Positions 1 to 8,862 of a stretch of 64,000 nt of DNA are shown here, piece after piece. How positions within the stretch are numbered: position 1 is the stretch's first letter; every line of letters begins with the position of its first letter. Position numbers and translations under genes: made by a program. Source of the stretch: Pseudomonadota bacterium (GTDB lineage Bacteria > Pseudomonadota > Gammaproteobacteria > Xanthomonadales > Ahniellaceae); assembly GCA_022843465.1 (NCBI GenBank), contig JALHNO010000002.1, forward strand, positions 357,348-421,347. The letters run 5' to 3'. The notes under the pieces were generated by a model. The model worked only from the letters and a program-made list of their open reading frames with translations. It searched no databases and was not told the origin of the DNA.

Positions 1-1
1 G

Positions 2-3000
2 CCGCAGTTGCCGCCGGCCGAGAGCGAGCAGCGCTTTCATATCGCGTTTTCCCAGTTCGTGCTGGCGCTGGCCGCGCGCAGTCACCCCCTGCTGCTGTTT
101 CTCGATGACCTGCAATGGGCTGATGTATCGACCCTGCGCCTGCTGGAATACCTGATGCGCGCCGATGGCGAACGCAGTGTGCTGATCATCGGCGCCTACC
201 GTGACAACGAAGTGCAGGACGGCGATCCCCTGCGGATCAGCATCCAGGCGATCGAGCGCGGTCCGGCACGAATCGAGCATCTGCGGCTGGGTCCGATGCC
301 GGATGACGAAGCCCGTCAGCTGATTGCCGATACCTTGCATCTGAGCGCCGAGCAGGTGGCGCCGCTGGCTGAACTCTGTCTGGAAAAGACCCGCGGCAAT
401 CCGTTTTTTCTCAGTCAGTTTCTGCGTCGGCTGCACGAGCAGGGCGACATCTGGTATCAGCGCGAGCAGGGCGCCTGGCGCTGGGATCTGCAGCGCATCC
501 GCAGCCGCGGCATGACCGACAACGTGGTAACCCTGCTGTTGGCCAAGCTGGTCACTTTGCCGCCGGCAACGCAGGCGTTGCTGGCGCGTGCCGCGCATCT
601 GGGCAACCGCTTTGACCAGCGCGAACTGATGGCCATCGGTGAGCAGGGTGCTGACGCGACCGCTGATGTCCTCTGGCCGGCACTGCAGTCGGGCTTGCTG
701 GTGCCTTTGAACGAGGACTACAAATTCGCACACAGCCCGGAGCGGCTGAAGGATGCCTGCTACCGCTTCCTGCATGACCGCGTCCAGCAGGCCGCGCATG
801 AACTGGTCAGCGAAGACGAGCGGCCGGCCCTGCGTTTGCGCTGCGGTCGACTGCTGCTGGCGGCCAGCACCGAGGCGGAGCTCGACGAGCGACTGTTCGT
901 CATTCTGGAGTCGCTCAATGCTGCCATAGAACTCATCGATGGCGACGTCGAGCGCGCCCAACTGCTCGCGCTCAATCTGCGCGGAGGCATCCGCGCGAAG
1001 TCTTCATCTGCCTATGATGCAGCGGTGGAGTTCCTGCGCAATGCCGAGCATCTGCTGCCTGGCGATGCCTGGCAGGCACAGCCCGAGCTGGCTCTGAGTC
1101 TGCACAAGCATCTTGCCGAAGCCGAGTATCTGGCAGGACATTTCGACGCCGCCGAGGCGCGTCTGCAGCATCAACTGCAATGTGCGCCCAGTGTGGCTGG
1201 AAAGGTCAGTCTGTGCCTGGTGCAGGCCGACCAGTTGCAGATCCGCGGGCGATTTGCCGATGCCTTTGTGGTTCTGTGCCAGGCTCTGGCCCTGCTGGGA
1301 CGGCGTTTTCCGGAAACCGAGGTCGAGGCTGGCGAGTGCTTCGTTGCCGAGTTCGCACAGATTGATGCACAGCTGTCTGGCCTGGGCGAACTCGAACTGC
1401 TCTCGCAGCCGGAAATGACCGATGCCGAACGACTGCTGGAGATGCAGATCTACTTCGGGCTCGCCTATGCGACCTATCAGACCAACCGGGGGCTCGGTTA
1501 TGTGCTCGGTGCCTGCCGCATGGTCCAGGTCACCCTGCAGCACGGTCTCTGTGATCTGAGCTGCATCAGCTACGTCACCCTGGGCACCGCGATGGCCGCA
1601 ATCGGCAAGCCCTATCCGGCGGTGCACGCAATGGGAAGGTTGGCGCGCCGTTTGTCCGAGCAGCGCGACAGTCCGTATTTCAGGCTCTCGGTCTACCAGT
1701 ATTTCGGTGGCTTTTATCAGCACTGGTGTGAGCCGTTGCGCGACACCTTGCCCTACCTGGAGCAGGGACTGAACATGGGGCGCGCCGGCATCAATCCGCT
1801 GGCAGCGGGATACTGTGCGCTGATGCGTCCGGTCAATGGTTTCATCATGGGCGCTTCGCTGGACGATATCGAGCTGGAAGCCGAGCAGGGCCTGGCCTTT
1901 CTGCAGCGCAGTCGCCAGCCGGTCACCGAGGCAATGCTTCGCTGCGGCGTCTTGCAGCCGTTGGCGGCGTTGCGCGGCAAGACGCTGAAGCCCCAGGGAT
2001 TCGATACACCCGAATTCCGCATCGGCAGTGTCCTCAACGACGACTTCGATACCCCATCGGTCTGCCTGGCCTTCTACAGTTTTGCAATGACGCGGCATGC
2101 CTACCTGTTCGATGCGGCGCAGGAGTGGCGCAGTGCCTCGAGCAAGCTGGCGATGATCGGGAAGATGATGCCGGATGGTCCGACCCTGGTGGAGGCGAGC
2201 TTTTTTCGCGCGCTGGGACTGCTCAAGCCGGGCTTTGCGGATGACCTCGATCCCCGGGATGCCCTCGAAGAGGCGGTGTCCCTGCTCAGACGGTTCGAGA
2301 CCTGGGCCGAACACTGCGTCGAGAATTTCCAGCACAAGGCCCTGCTGATCGCGGCCGAGCTGGCCCGGGTGCGCGGCGAAAACCCGGTCGCAATGGAACT
2401 CTACGCACGCGCCATCGATGCCGCCTCCGAGGCGGGCTTTGCCCACTGCGAGGCGCTCTGCAATGAACTCTATGCGCGCTTCTGGCTGGAACAGAATCAG
2501 CGCCAGTTGGCCAGCAACTTCATTCGCGAGGCGTACTTCCAGTACCAGCGTTGGGGTGCGATCGCGAAATGCCGGCAAATCGAGGCGCAGTGGCCACAGA
2601 TTCTGTTCCGCGCGATCGAATTGCGCCGCGCGACCTCCAGTTCAAGCGGCACCTACGGCGGTGTGTCATCGTCGGTAGGCCTGCTGGATCTGCATTCCCT
2701 GCTCAAGGCCAGTCGGCTGCTTTCGCAGGAAGTACAACTTGAGGCCCTGCTGCAGAAGCTGCTCGGCATCGTGCTGGAGAACGCCGGCGCCGAGTACGGC
2801 GCGATCGTGCTGGCCGAAGACGACGAGCTGACCGTCGAGGCAGTCGGTCGCTTCAGCGAAGGAGTGATGGTCGAGTACAGCCACGTGGGCGCGGCGCTCG
2901 CGGGCGCGCCGGCCGAAAAACTGATGGCACTTCCGGTCGAACTGCTCGAGTACGTTCGGCTGAGTCGCCAGGTTCTGGTGCTCAGCCAGCCTGCCGGTGA

Positions 3001-3796
3001 CGTCCGCTTCGCCCAGGGCAACTACATCCGCAGCAAGGCCCCGAAGTCGGTGCTGGTGCTGCCGGTCCTCAATCAGGGTCGCCTGGTCGCGATCATCTAT
3101 GTGGAAAACAATCTGCTCGAGGGCGCCTTCACCGAGCGTCACGTGAAGACGCTGGAGCTGCTCGGTGCCCAGGCGGCGATCTCGCTGGTCAATGCACGCC
3201 ACGTCGAGCGACTCGAACGCAAGGTCGCCGAGCGCACCGAGGAACTGCGCAGGATGAGCATGCGCGACGGCCTGACCGGCATCGCCAACCGCCGCAGCTT
3301 TGACGAGCGGATCGCCAGCGAATGGCGGCGCGGCCTGCGCAGCGGCAAGTCGCTGTCCCTGATGATGATCGACATCGATCACTTCAAGCCCTACAACGAT
3401 CATTACGGGCATGTCGAGGGTGACCGCTGTATTCGCGCGGTTGCCCAGGCGCTGTCCCAGGTCGTTCATCGCGGTACCGATCTGGTGGCGCGCTACGGCG
3501 GCGAAGAATTCGTCGTGGTCATGCCGGATACCGATGCCGATGCCGCGCTCTGGTTGGCCAATGCCTGCCTGCAGACCATCGCCGGACTGGCGATGGAACA
3601 CGCACACTCGACCGCCGCTGAAACCATCAGCATCAGCATCGGCATGTGCACGATCGTCGCGGATGCCACGCTCAACGCCGAAACCCTGGTGACCCGAGCC
3701 GATCAGGCCCTGTACGAGGCCAAGCGCAGTGGTCGCAACCGGGTCTGCATCTGGAGCGCATCTGCTCCGGTCGATACGGTCACCAGCGCCGGATAG
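2..3796 (+). CDS. AAA-type ATPase / GAF / GGDEF diguanylate cyclase, 5' end outside the window
   Basis: The reading frame is open to the window edge, so the true start lies upstream; the first possible initiator (a TTG at position 8) is probably internal. Roughly 1,260 residues are visible. Near visible residue 30 there is a Walker B-type motif LDDLQWAD, typical of the predicted ATPase domain of PknK-like signalling proteins, followed by a long helical TPR-like region (about 250-870), a GAF domain (about 890-1065) and a C-terminal GGDEF domain (about 1085-1250). The active-site loop is intact (GGEEF at about 1164-1168) and preceded by an RGTD motif at the right distance to be the RxxD product-inhibition site, so c-di-GMP synthesis with feedback control is likely. 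The Walker A motif, and perhaps an N-terminal protein kinase domain, would lie upstream and cannot be seen. It converges with the lipoxygenase gene. Confidence 0.85.
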   Translation, partial: PQLPPAESEQRFHIAFSQFVLALAARSHPLLLFLDDLQWADVSTLRLLEYLMRADGERSVLIIGAYRDNEVQDGDPLRISIQAIERGPARIEHLRLGPMPDDEARQLIADTLHLSAEQVAPLAELCLEKTRGNPFFLSQFLRRLHEQGDIWYQREQGAWRWDLQRIRSRGMTDNVVTLLLAKLVTLPPATQALLARAAHLGNRFDQRELMAIGEQGADATADVLWPALQSGLLVPLNEDYKFAHSPERLKDACYRFLHDRVQQAAHELVSEDERPALRLRCGRLLLAASTEAELDERLFVILESLNAAIELIDGDVERAQLLALNLRGGIRAKSSSAYDAAVEFLRNAEHLLPGDAWQAQPELALSLHKHLAEAEYLAGHFDAAEARLQHQLQCAPSVAGKVSLCLVQADQLQIRGRFADAFVVLCQALALLGRRFPETEVEAGECFVAEFAQIDAQLSGLGELELLSQPEMTDAERLLEMQIYFGLAYATYQTNRGLGYVLGACRMVQVTLQHGLCDLSCISYVTLGTAMAAIGKPYPAVHAMGRLARRLSEQRDSPYFRLSVYQYFGGFYQHWCEPLRDTLPYLEQGLNMGRAGINPLAAGYCALMRPVNGFIMGASLDDIELEAEQGLAFLQRSRQPVTEAMLRCGVLQPLAALRGKTLKPQGFDTPEFRIGSVLNDDFDTPSVCLAFYSFAMTRHAYLFDAAQEWRSASSKLAMIGKMMPDGPTLVEASFFRALGLLKPGFADDLDPRDALEEAVSLLRRFETWAEHCVENFQHKALLIAAELARVRGENPVAMELYARAIDAASEAGFAHCEALCNELYARFWLEQNQRQLASNFIREAYFQYQRWGAIAKCRQIEAQWPQILFRAIELRRATSSSSGTYGGVSSSVGLLDLHSLLKASRLLSQEVQLEALLQKLLGIVLENAGAEYGAIVLAEDDELTVEAVGRFSEGVMVEYSHVGAALAGAPAEKLMALPVELLEYVRLSRQVLVLSQPAGDVRFAQGNYIRSKAPKSVLVLPVLNQGRLVAIIYVENNLLEGAFTERHVKTLELLGAQAAISLVNARHVERLERKVAERTEELRRMSMRDGLTGIANRRSFDERIASEWRRGLRSGKSLSLMMIDIDHFKPYNDHYGHVEGDRCIRAVAQALSQVVHRGTDLVARYGGEEFVVVMPDTDADAALWLANACLQTIAGLAMEHAHSTAAETISISIGMCTIVADATLNAETLVTRADQALYEAKRSGRNRVCIWSASAPVDTVTSAG

Positions 3797-3887
3797 GCGG
3801 CCGTTGGCGGAGCGCACTTCCGGCAAGCGATAGCGGTCATCGCAGGCATTGCCGGCCGCATCGCAGGCGGATACGGCCGGCTGAAGA

Positions 3888-6017
3888 TCAGATGCTGATG
3901 CTGTTCGGGATCTGCGATGGCAGCTGAAACGGATACGGCATCGGCCGGTCTGTGTTGCGCTTGCGGATCTCGATTTCGATCAGGGCCAGCGCGTCCTGCA
4001 GATCGGCCACCAGCGGCTGCACCCTAGGATCGGTGAAATAGGGATCGCGCGGATTGTGCTCGTAGCGACCGAAGGTGTCGTACTGCACCGCGGACAGCAG
4101 ATACTCGAAGGTGGCACCGTAGAGTGCGATGTCCAGCGGCGGATACCAGGGCAGGCAGTCGTTGATCGTCTCGAGTTTCATGCTGCGCGTCGGCGAGGGT
4201 CGGTACAGGCTGCCGCCGACGCTGGGCACATAGGACATCAGCGGATACTGCGCATAGTTCACCGAGGCGTGCCTGGGACCGGCCGTGTAAAGGATCAGGG
4301 CGATCATGTCGATCAGATAGTCCAGCCGCTCGATGCGCCAGGGACGTTCGCTGTCACCGGTCGCAGTGAGGCCGCCGAGACCCTTGAAGCCGCAGTACTG
4401 CGGCGCGGTCAGTTCCCAGATCCAGCCTTGAAGTTCGACATCCGCGCGGACGTCCTCGTCGCTACGGTAGTAGACGCCGAGATACGCTGTGACGTAGTCG
4501 CGGATTGCGCGCCAGAGCAGGAGGGTGTCGTCACGGAACGGAAACTCCGGCAGGCGGTCCACACCACGCAGCTCAAAATCACGGTTCGGAAAGTGTTCGT
4601 CCCAGCGCCAGGCCTGGTGCGCCCGGGTAACCAGTTGCAGACTCGACTCGATCGCGATGCCGACATTGCAGGCGACTACGCCGCCCGGCACGATCAGGCT
4701 GTGAATCGCGTCATCATTGATATTGATGGTGAAGCGGAAGTGCGGCGTCAACAGCTTGTAGAGCGGATGGTTCACTGCCAACTGGCGGTGCATGGCGACG
4801 ATCATCGGCTCGATGATCAGGTGGGTGTCGCCCAGATGCGCCACCGCCTCATGCTGGATCGCGCTGCAGACATTCATTGTGTATTTGGCGATTCGCCATT
4901 TCAGGCCGTTGCGGTCGTTGCCATTGGCGCAATCGTTCGGGGTGTAGATCGGTGTCGCCTCGGCATCGAACTTCTGGCCAAGCTGGATGGCGATCGGTTG
5001 CAGTGCACCGCCGGGTGGGAATCCCGCTGGCGGCGTCGGGTTCCAGTAGAACAGTCCGATCGGTGCCGTGATGTAGCGCTGCTCGCCGTGCAGTGCCTCG
5101 GTCTTTGCGTCTGCCAGCTGTGCGTAGTCGACCACGCACAGGCGACCCTGATCGGCCGCCTCTGCCAGGGTCAGTTGCGCTTGCCCGGTGACGCTCTGCA
5201 GGACCGCATCGGTGACTGGCATTTTGTGCAGCAGATCGGACAGCGCACAGGCCTTGCCTGCTGGTTCGCTGGAGTTGCTGACACCGCGCAACTGGGTGGT
5301 ATTGAAGCCGGCGATCTGCAGATGGCCGAAGAACCAGTCCTGTTCGCAGGGCGCGCCTTCGCTGGGCATCCAGGGTTGGCGCTCGATCGTCAGCGCCATC
5401 GGCTTGGGCATGATCGGGAACATCGCAGCGTAGTCGTCGATGCTGCTGGGCTGAAGGTAGCCGCGACCATGCGGGGTGCTGAGCATGTCGTACAGGGTGG
5501 ACTTCAGAAATGCTGTGGGCCCGGTGGCAAGGATTTCCTTGAACATCTTGTCGAGCCCCTCGACCATCGCCGCGACATCCTTCGGGATATTGATCATCCC
5601 CTCGAGCGCAGCCGGCAATTCGGCCATCGCCTTGAGCAGGGCATGCAGGTCCTTGGCGTCGCGCAGCGGGTGCAGCAGACTGAAATCCTTCTCGAACGTT
5701 TCCCATGCGGTGCGGACATCGGTGACTGCCTGTGTCGGCAGATCGCCCTTGAGCTCGCGCTCGAGCAGCATTCCGACGACATTCTTGAAATTCTCCAGCA
5801 TCGGCACGAATACCTTGAGTACCTGGGTTTCGTAGTCGAGCGTAAACTTTTCCGGCCCCGGCAGATCGGCCGACATCGGCACCGCTTCCAGATAGCTGCG
5901 CATGTAGTTGTAATTGGTGCGTGCCATGGCGAGTTGGTCGGCGCGCGCCAGTTGGGCCTCGGCTGAGTCCTGCTGGCGAAGGGTGGGCACTGCGGTAGAC
6001 AGTTTCGTCATTGACAT
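3888..6017 (-). CDS. Lipoxygenase family protein
   Basis: Predicted non-haem iron lipoxygenase of 709 residues, which would dioxygenate polyunsaturated fatty acids to hydroperoxides. The helix with the first two iron ligands reads HEAVAHLGDTHLIIEP (H389, H394); the third and fourth ligands fit H583 and N587 in HASVN; the protein ends in PNSISI, giving the essential C-terminal isoleucine I709. All five expected ligands are therefore present. No PLAT domain and no signal peptide are visible, so it looks cytoplasmic, unlike exported Pseudomonas LoxA. The start at 6017 is chosen because AGGA lies 7 bases upstream; an in-frame start 22 codons further upstream lacks this. It is divergent from the TetR-ABC operon, sharing a 177-bp region with an inverted repeat. 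Family assignment is firm; substrate is unknown. Confidence 0.93.
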   Translation of the reverse strand: MSMTKLSTAVPTLRQQDSAEAQLARADQLAMARTNYNYMRSYLEAVPMSADLPGPEKFTLDYETQVLKVFVPMLENFKNVVGMLLERELKGDLPTQAVTDVRTAWETFEKDFSLLHPLRDAKDLHALLKAMAELPAALEGMINIPKDVAAMVEGLDKMFKEILATGPTAFLKSTLYDMLSTPHGRGYLQPSSIDDYAAMFPIMPKPMALTIERQPWMPSEGAPCEQDWFFGHLQIAGFNTTQLRGVSNSSEPAGKACALSDLLHKMPVTDAVLQSVTGQAQLTLAEAADQGRLCVVDYAQLADAKTEALHGEQRYITAPIGLFYWNPTPPAGFPPGGALQPIAIQLGQKFDAEATPIYTPNDCANGNDRNGLKWRIAKYTMNVCSAIQHEAVAHLGDTHLIIEPMIVAMHRQLAVNHPLYKLLTPHFRFTININDDAIHSLIVPGGVVACNVGIAIESSLQLVTRAHQAWRWDEHFPNRDFELRGVDRLPEFPFRDDTLLLWRAIRDYVTAYLGVYYRSDEDVRADVELQGWIWELTAPQYCGFKGLGGLTATGDSERPWRIERLDYLIDMIALILYTAGPRHASVNYAQYPLMSYVPSVGGSLYRPSPTRSMKLETINDCLPWYPPLDIALYGATFEYLLSAVQYDTFGRYEHNPRDPYFTDPRVQPLVADLQDALALIEIEIRKRNTDRPMPYPFQLPSQIPNSISI

Positions 6018-6166
6018 GCGGGGATCCTGTTCGGGAATGGGGCGCGTGCAGTCGGGTGCTGCTGCTCGGCATCGCGTACACAAGCTATCGTCTGCGAGGC
6101 AGGTTCGGCAAGCTCGCCAAGAGCTTCCCGCATTCGCCCTGACCGGGGGCGCTGCCGCTGTTGAAG

Positions 6167-6186
6167 TTAATTACGTGAACAATTAA
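6167..6186. promoter_or_regulatory. Candidate operator (inverted repeat) upstream of the TetR-type gene
   Basis: Perfect 6-bp arms TTAATT and AATTAA are separated by 8 bases, inside an AT-rich island in otherwise GC-rich DNA, ending 8 bases before the TetR-family start codon. Autoregulatory operators of TetR-family repressors usually lie at such positions. The site also lies between the regulator and the divergent lipoxygenase gene, so it could act on both. Placement and symmetry are seen; function is inferred. Confidence 0.5.
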
Positions 6187-6194
6187 TATGCGCC

Positions 6195-6935
6195 ATGGCC
6201 AAGTCGCGCAATCAACCAGACCGGACAGACCGCTCCGCCACGGCTGCGGCTTCCCGGCAGGCACGATCCACAGCGGACCAGGGTAACGACGCGGCTCCGT
6301 CGCGGGCACCAGGACGGCCCACGGGGAACACCGCAGATCACCGCGCCGCACTGCTGGATGCGGCACAGGCGATCTTTGCGCGCGCCGGCTTTGCGGCCAG
6401 CAGCCTGCGCACAATCGCACGGGAGGCACGCGTGACCCCGGCGCTGGCGCACTATTATTTTCTCGACAAGGGTGGCCTGCTGACCGCAGTGATCGAGGAG
6501 CGGGTCGCTCCGCTGGTGGCCGCGGTCATCAGCGAACTCGAATCCGCCGGCGATGATCCGCTGGCTGCGATCCGCGCATTCGTGGTCGCCTACACGCGCA
6601 CCGCAGCGAACAATCCCTGGCTGCCGCGGCTGGTGATGCGCGAGGTCCTGAGTGAGGAGGGCGTGTTGCGCGAAGCCTTCATCCAGCGCTTCGCCCGCGG
6701 CATCGCCGGCGCCCTGCGCAGGCATCTTGCGCAGGGCAAGAAACTCGGACTGCTGCGTGCCGACCTCGATGTCGCGGCCACCGTGATGTCGATCATGTCG
6801 CTGTGCATCTTCCCGTATATCGCAGCGCCGCTGGTATCCGATGTGCTCGGCATCCGCCTGGACCCTGCCCGCGCCAGCGCGCTGTCGAGCCACCATCTGG
6901 GCATCCTGATGAATGGCTTCCTGGAGTCGACATGA
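6195..6935 (+). CDS. TetR/AcrR-family transcriptional regulator (CecR-like)
   Basis: A 246-residue regulator. After an unusually long polar N-terminal tail of about 40 residues comes a TetR DNA-binding domain (about 50-100): RAALLDAAQAIFARAGF, the helix-turn-helix segment and the hallmark HYYFLDKGGLL. The C-terminal part resembles the ligand-binding domain of CecR/YbiH-type regulators (DUF1956-like). Its stop overlaps the start of the membrane-fusion gene (ATGA), so it heads a four-gene operon in the same order as the E. coli cecR-ybhGFSR locus. It probably represses this operon through the inverted repeat just upstream. The start at 6195 is the first in-frame ATG; no strong Shine-Dalgarno is visible. 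Confidence 0.88.
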   Translation: MAKSRNQPDRTDRSATAAASRQARSTADQGNDAAPSRAPGRPTGNTADHRAALLDAAQAIFARAGFAASSLRTIAREARVTPALAHYYFLDKGGLLTAVIEERVAPLVAAVISELESAGDDPLAAIRAFVVAYTRTAANNPWLPRLVMREVLSEEGVLREAFIQRFARGIAGALRRHLAQGKKLGLLRADLDVAATVMSIMSLCIFPYIAAPLVSDVLGIRLDPARASALSSHHLGILMNGFLEST

Positions 6936-7897
6936 ACAAGCCACTGGTGATCGCGTTGCTCTCGCTGACTTTGCTGGACGCATGCAAGCCCGAAGCACAG
7001 CACGTGCTCGGCACCCTCGAGCGTGATCGCATCAGCCTGCCGTCGCCGAGCTACGAACGCATTGCCGAGATCCGCTTTGCGGAAGGCGATCGCGTGCAGG
7101 CTGGCGACCTGGTGCTGAGTCTGGAATCGGAACGCACCCGGGCGCGCGCCGACGCCGCCCTCGGTGATCTGGCACGCGCCCAGGCCGCACTGGCCGAGGC
7201 CCAGGCGGGTCCGCGTCCGGAAGCCATCGCCGAGGCGCAGGCGCGCTGGCGCAAGGCGCGCAGCGTCGCGCTCAATGCCGAACAGGAATTCCAGCGGGTC
7301 GCTGCCATCGTCGCGCGTAAATTGTTGCCAGCCGCGGAGCTGGACCGGGCACGGTCTGCGCGCGATGTCGCCAACTCCGATGTGTCGGCGGCGCGCTCCG
7401 CAGTGGATGTGCTGTTGCAGGGTACGCGGGTGGAACAGATCGCGCAGGCCGAGGCGGCCGTGCAGGCGGCGCTGGCCCAGGTAGCGAGTGCCGAACTCGA
7501 AATGCAGCGGGTGCAGATCCGCGCTCCACGCGACGGGCTGATTGAGAGCCTGCCCTACAAGGTCGGGGATCAACCGCCGGTGGGCGCCGTGCTCGCGGTG
7601 CTGCTGGTCGGCGAGCGCGCCCATGCCCGCGTCTATGTTCCCCAGCCCCAGCGCGCGGATTGGAAGATCGGCCGCGCGGTCGACTTGCAGATCGCCGGTG
7701 AAGCGGCGCCGCGTGCGGCCAGGGTCCGCACGATTCGCAGTGAGCCGGTATTCACGCCCTACTACGCCCTGGGCGGGAAGGACGCGAGCCGACTATCGTA
7801 CCTGTCCGAAGTGGAGTTGCTGGAGGACGCCGCCGATCTGCCGCTGGGCGTCCCGGTCACTGCGGCGCTGGTCGCTCCGGAGCGGAAACCGAAGTGA
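6932..7897 (+). CDS. HlyD/YbhG-like membrane-fusion lipoprotein of an ABC exporter
   Basis: A 321-residue periplasmic adaptor. The N-terminus is a hydrophobic leader ending LLDAC with the cysteine at residue 18, an imperfect lipobox that suggests lipid anchoring rather than the membrane anchor of classical HlyD. A short biotinyl-lipoyl-like segment (IAEIRFAEGDRVQAGDLVLSL, as two halves around residues 47-68) is followed by a long alanine/arginine-rich coiled-coil hairpin (about 70-190) and a beta-barrel region. It would link the inner-membrane ABC transporter encoded next to an outer-membrane channel, which is not encoded here. It overlaps the TetR gene by ATGA and the ATPase gene by GTGA, so translation is probably coupled. 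Confidence 0.87.
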   Translation: MNKPLVIALLSLTLLDACKPEAQHVLGTLERDRISLPSPSYERIAEIRFAEGDRVQAGDLVLSLESERTRARADAALGDLARAQAALAEAQAGPRPEAIAEAQARWRKARSVALNAEQEFQRVAAIVARKLLPAAELDRARSARDVANSDVSAARSAVDVLLQGTRVEQIAQAEAAVQAALAQVASAELEMQRVQIRAPRDGLIESLPYKVGDQPPVGAVLAVLLVGERAHARVYVPQPQRADWKIGRAVDLQIAGEAAPRAARVRTIRSEPVFTPYYALGGKDASRLSYLSEVELLEDAADLPLGVPVTAALVAPERKPK

Positions 7898-8862
7898 GCA
7901 TCAGCGGCCATGGCGATGCCTCGTTGGCCATCCGGGCGCGTGGCATCAGTCGGCGCTTTGGCAGTCTGCTTGCGGTAGATCGGGTCGATCTCGATGTGCC
8001 GCGCGCTGCGGTCTATGGCTTTCTTGGGCCCAATGGTTCGGGCAAGTCGACCACGATCCGTATGCTCTGCGGCCTGCTGATGCCGAGTGCCGGCACCATC
8101 GAAGTACTCGGATTGCGTGTGCCCGAGCAGGCCGAGCAGCTGAAGCAGCGCATGGGCTACATGACCCAGCGGTTCTCTCTGTTCGAAGACCTCAGTATCC
8201 GTGAGAACCTGAATTTCATGGCAACCGTGCAGGGTCTTGATCGTACTGCAGCGCGCAAACGGGTGGCTGCCCTGATTGCGCAATACCACTTCGGCGACCG
8301 CGCTGGACAGTTGGCAGGCACGCTGAGCGGCGGTCAGCGCCAGCGGCTTGCGCTCGCCTGTGCCGTGGTCCATGAGCCGGAACTGTTGCTGCTCGATGAG
8401 CCCACGAGCGCCGTCGATCCGGAATCGCGTCGCGATTTCTGGGAAAAATTGTTTGACCTGGCGGATGCGGGCACCACCATCCTGGTGTCCAGTCACTATA
8501 TGGATGAGGCCGAGCGCTGCCATCGGCTGGCGATTCTCGACCATGGCCGTCTGGTCGCCGATGGTACGCCGGCAGAGCTTTCCGCTGCGCTTGAGGGCCG
8601 GGCCTTGCTGGTGCGCAGTGTGGCGCCGCGACGACTGCGCGAAATCATCACCGCCGACACCGGTGTCGTAAGCGTTGCGCAGATTGGCAATGAACTGCGG
8701 GTGCTGACCATTCCGGACTACCGGGGGCTCGCCGTGCTTTCGGCAGCACTGCGCAGCATTGATGCCGAGGCGCAGGTCGAACGCGTGAAGCCGACACTCG
8801 AGGATGTATTCGTCGCCGCGACCCAGGGCCGCACGCCTGAATCCAGGACGCCACCGCAATGA
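7894..8862 (+). CDS. ABC transporter ATP-binding protein (YbhF-type, single domain)
   Basis: A 322-residue ATPase with Walker A GPNGSGKS (about residue 47), Q-loop MTQRFSLFEDL, signature LSGGQRQR, Walker B LLLLDEP and the switch histidine in SSHYMDEAE. The C-terminal extension is typical of drug/lipid exporters with an ABC-2 permease. E. coli YbhF has two nucleotide-binding domains in tandem; here there is only one, so a homodimer is expected. The GTG start overlaps the previous stop (GTGA), and its own stop overlaps the permease start (ATGA). It energises the exporter formed with the next gene. Confidence 0.93.
   Translation: MSISGHGDASLAIRARGISRRFGSLLAVDRVDLDVPRAAVYGFLGPNGSGKSTTIRMLCGLLMPSAGTIEVLGLRVPEQAEQLKQRMGYMTQRFSLFEDLSIRENLNFMATVQGLDRTAARKRVAALIAQYHFGDRAGQLAGTLSGGQRQRLALACAVVHEPELLLLDEPTSAVDPESRRDFWEKLFDLADAGTTILVSSHYMDEAERCHRLAILDHGRLVADGTPAELSAALEGRALLVRSVAPRRLREIITADTGVVSVAQIGNELRVLTIPDYRGLAVLSAALRSIDAEAQVERVKPTLEDVFVAATQGRTPESRTPPQ

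Noticed and set aside
1004..2578. 524-codon open frame on the minus strand inside the ATPase-GGDEF gene
   Set aside because: Antisense shadow; the plus-strand protein has continuous domain structure.
4056..5966. Long open frame on the plus strand opposite the lipoxygenase gene (636 codons)
   Set aside because: It is the shadow of a GC-rich gene; composition (many R, H, G, Q) and absence of any family motif contrast with the complete lipoxygenase motifs on the other strand.
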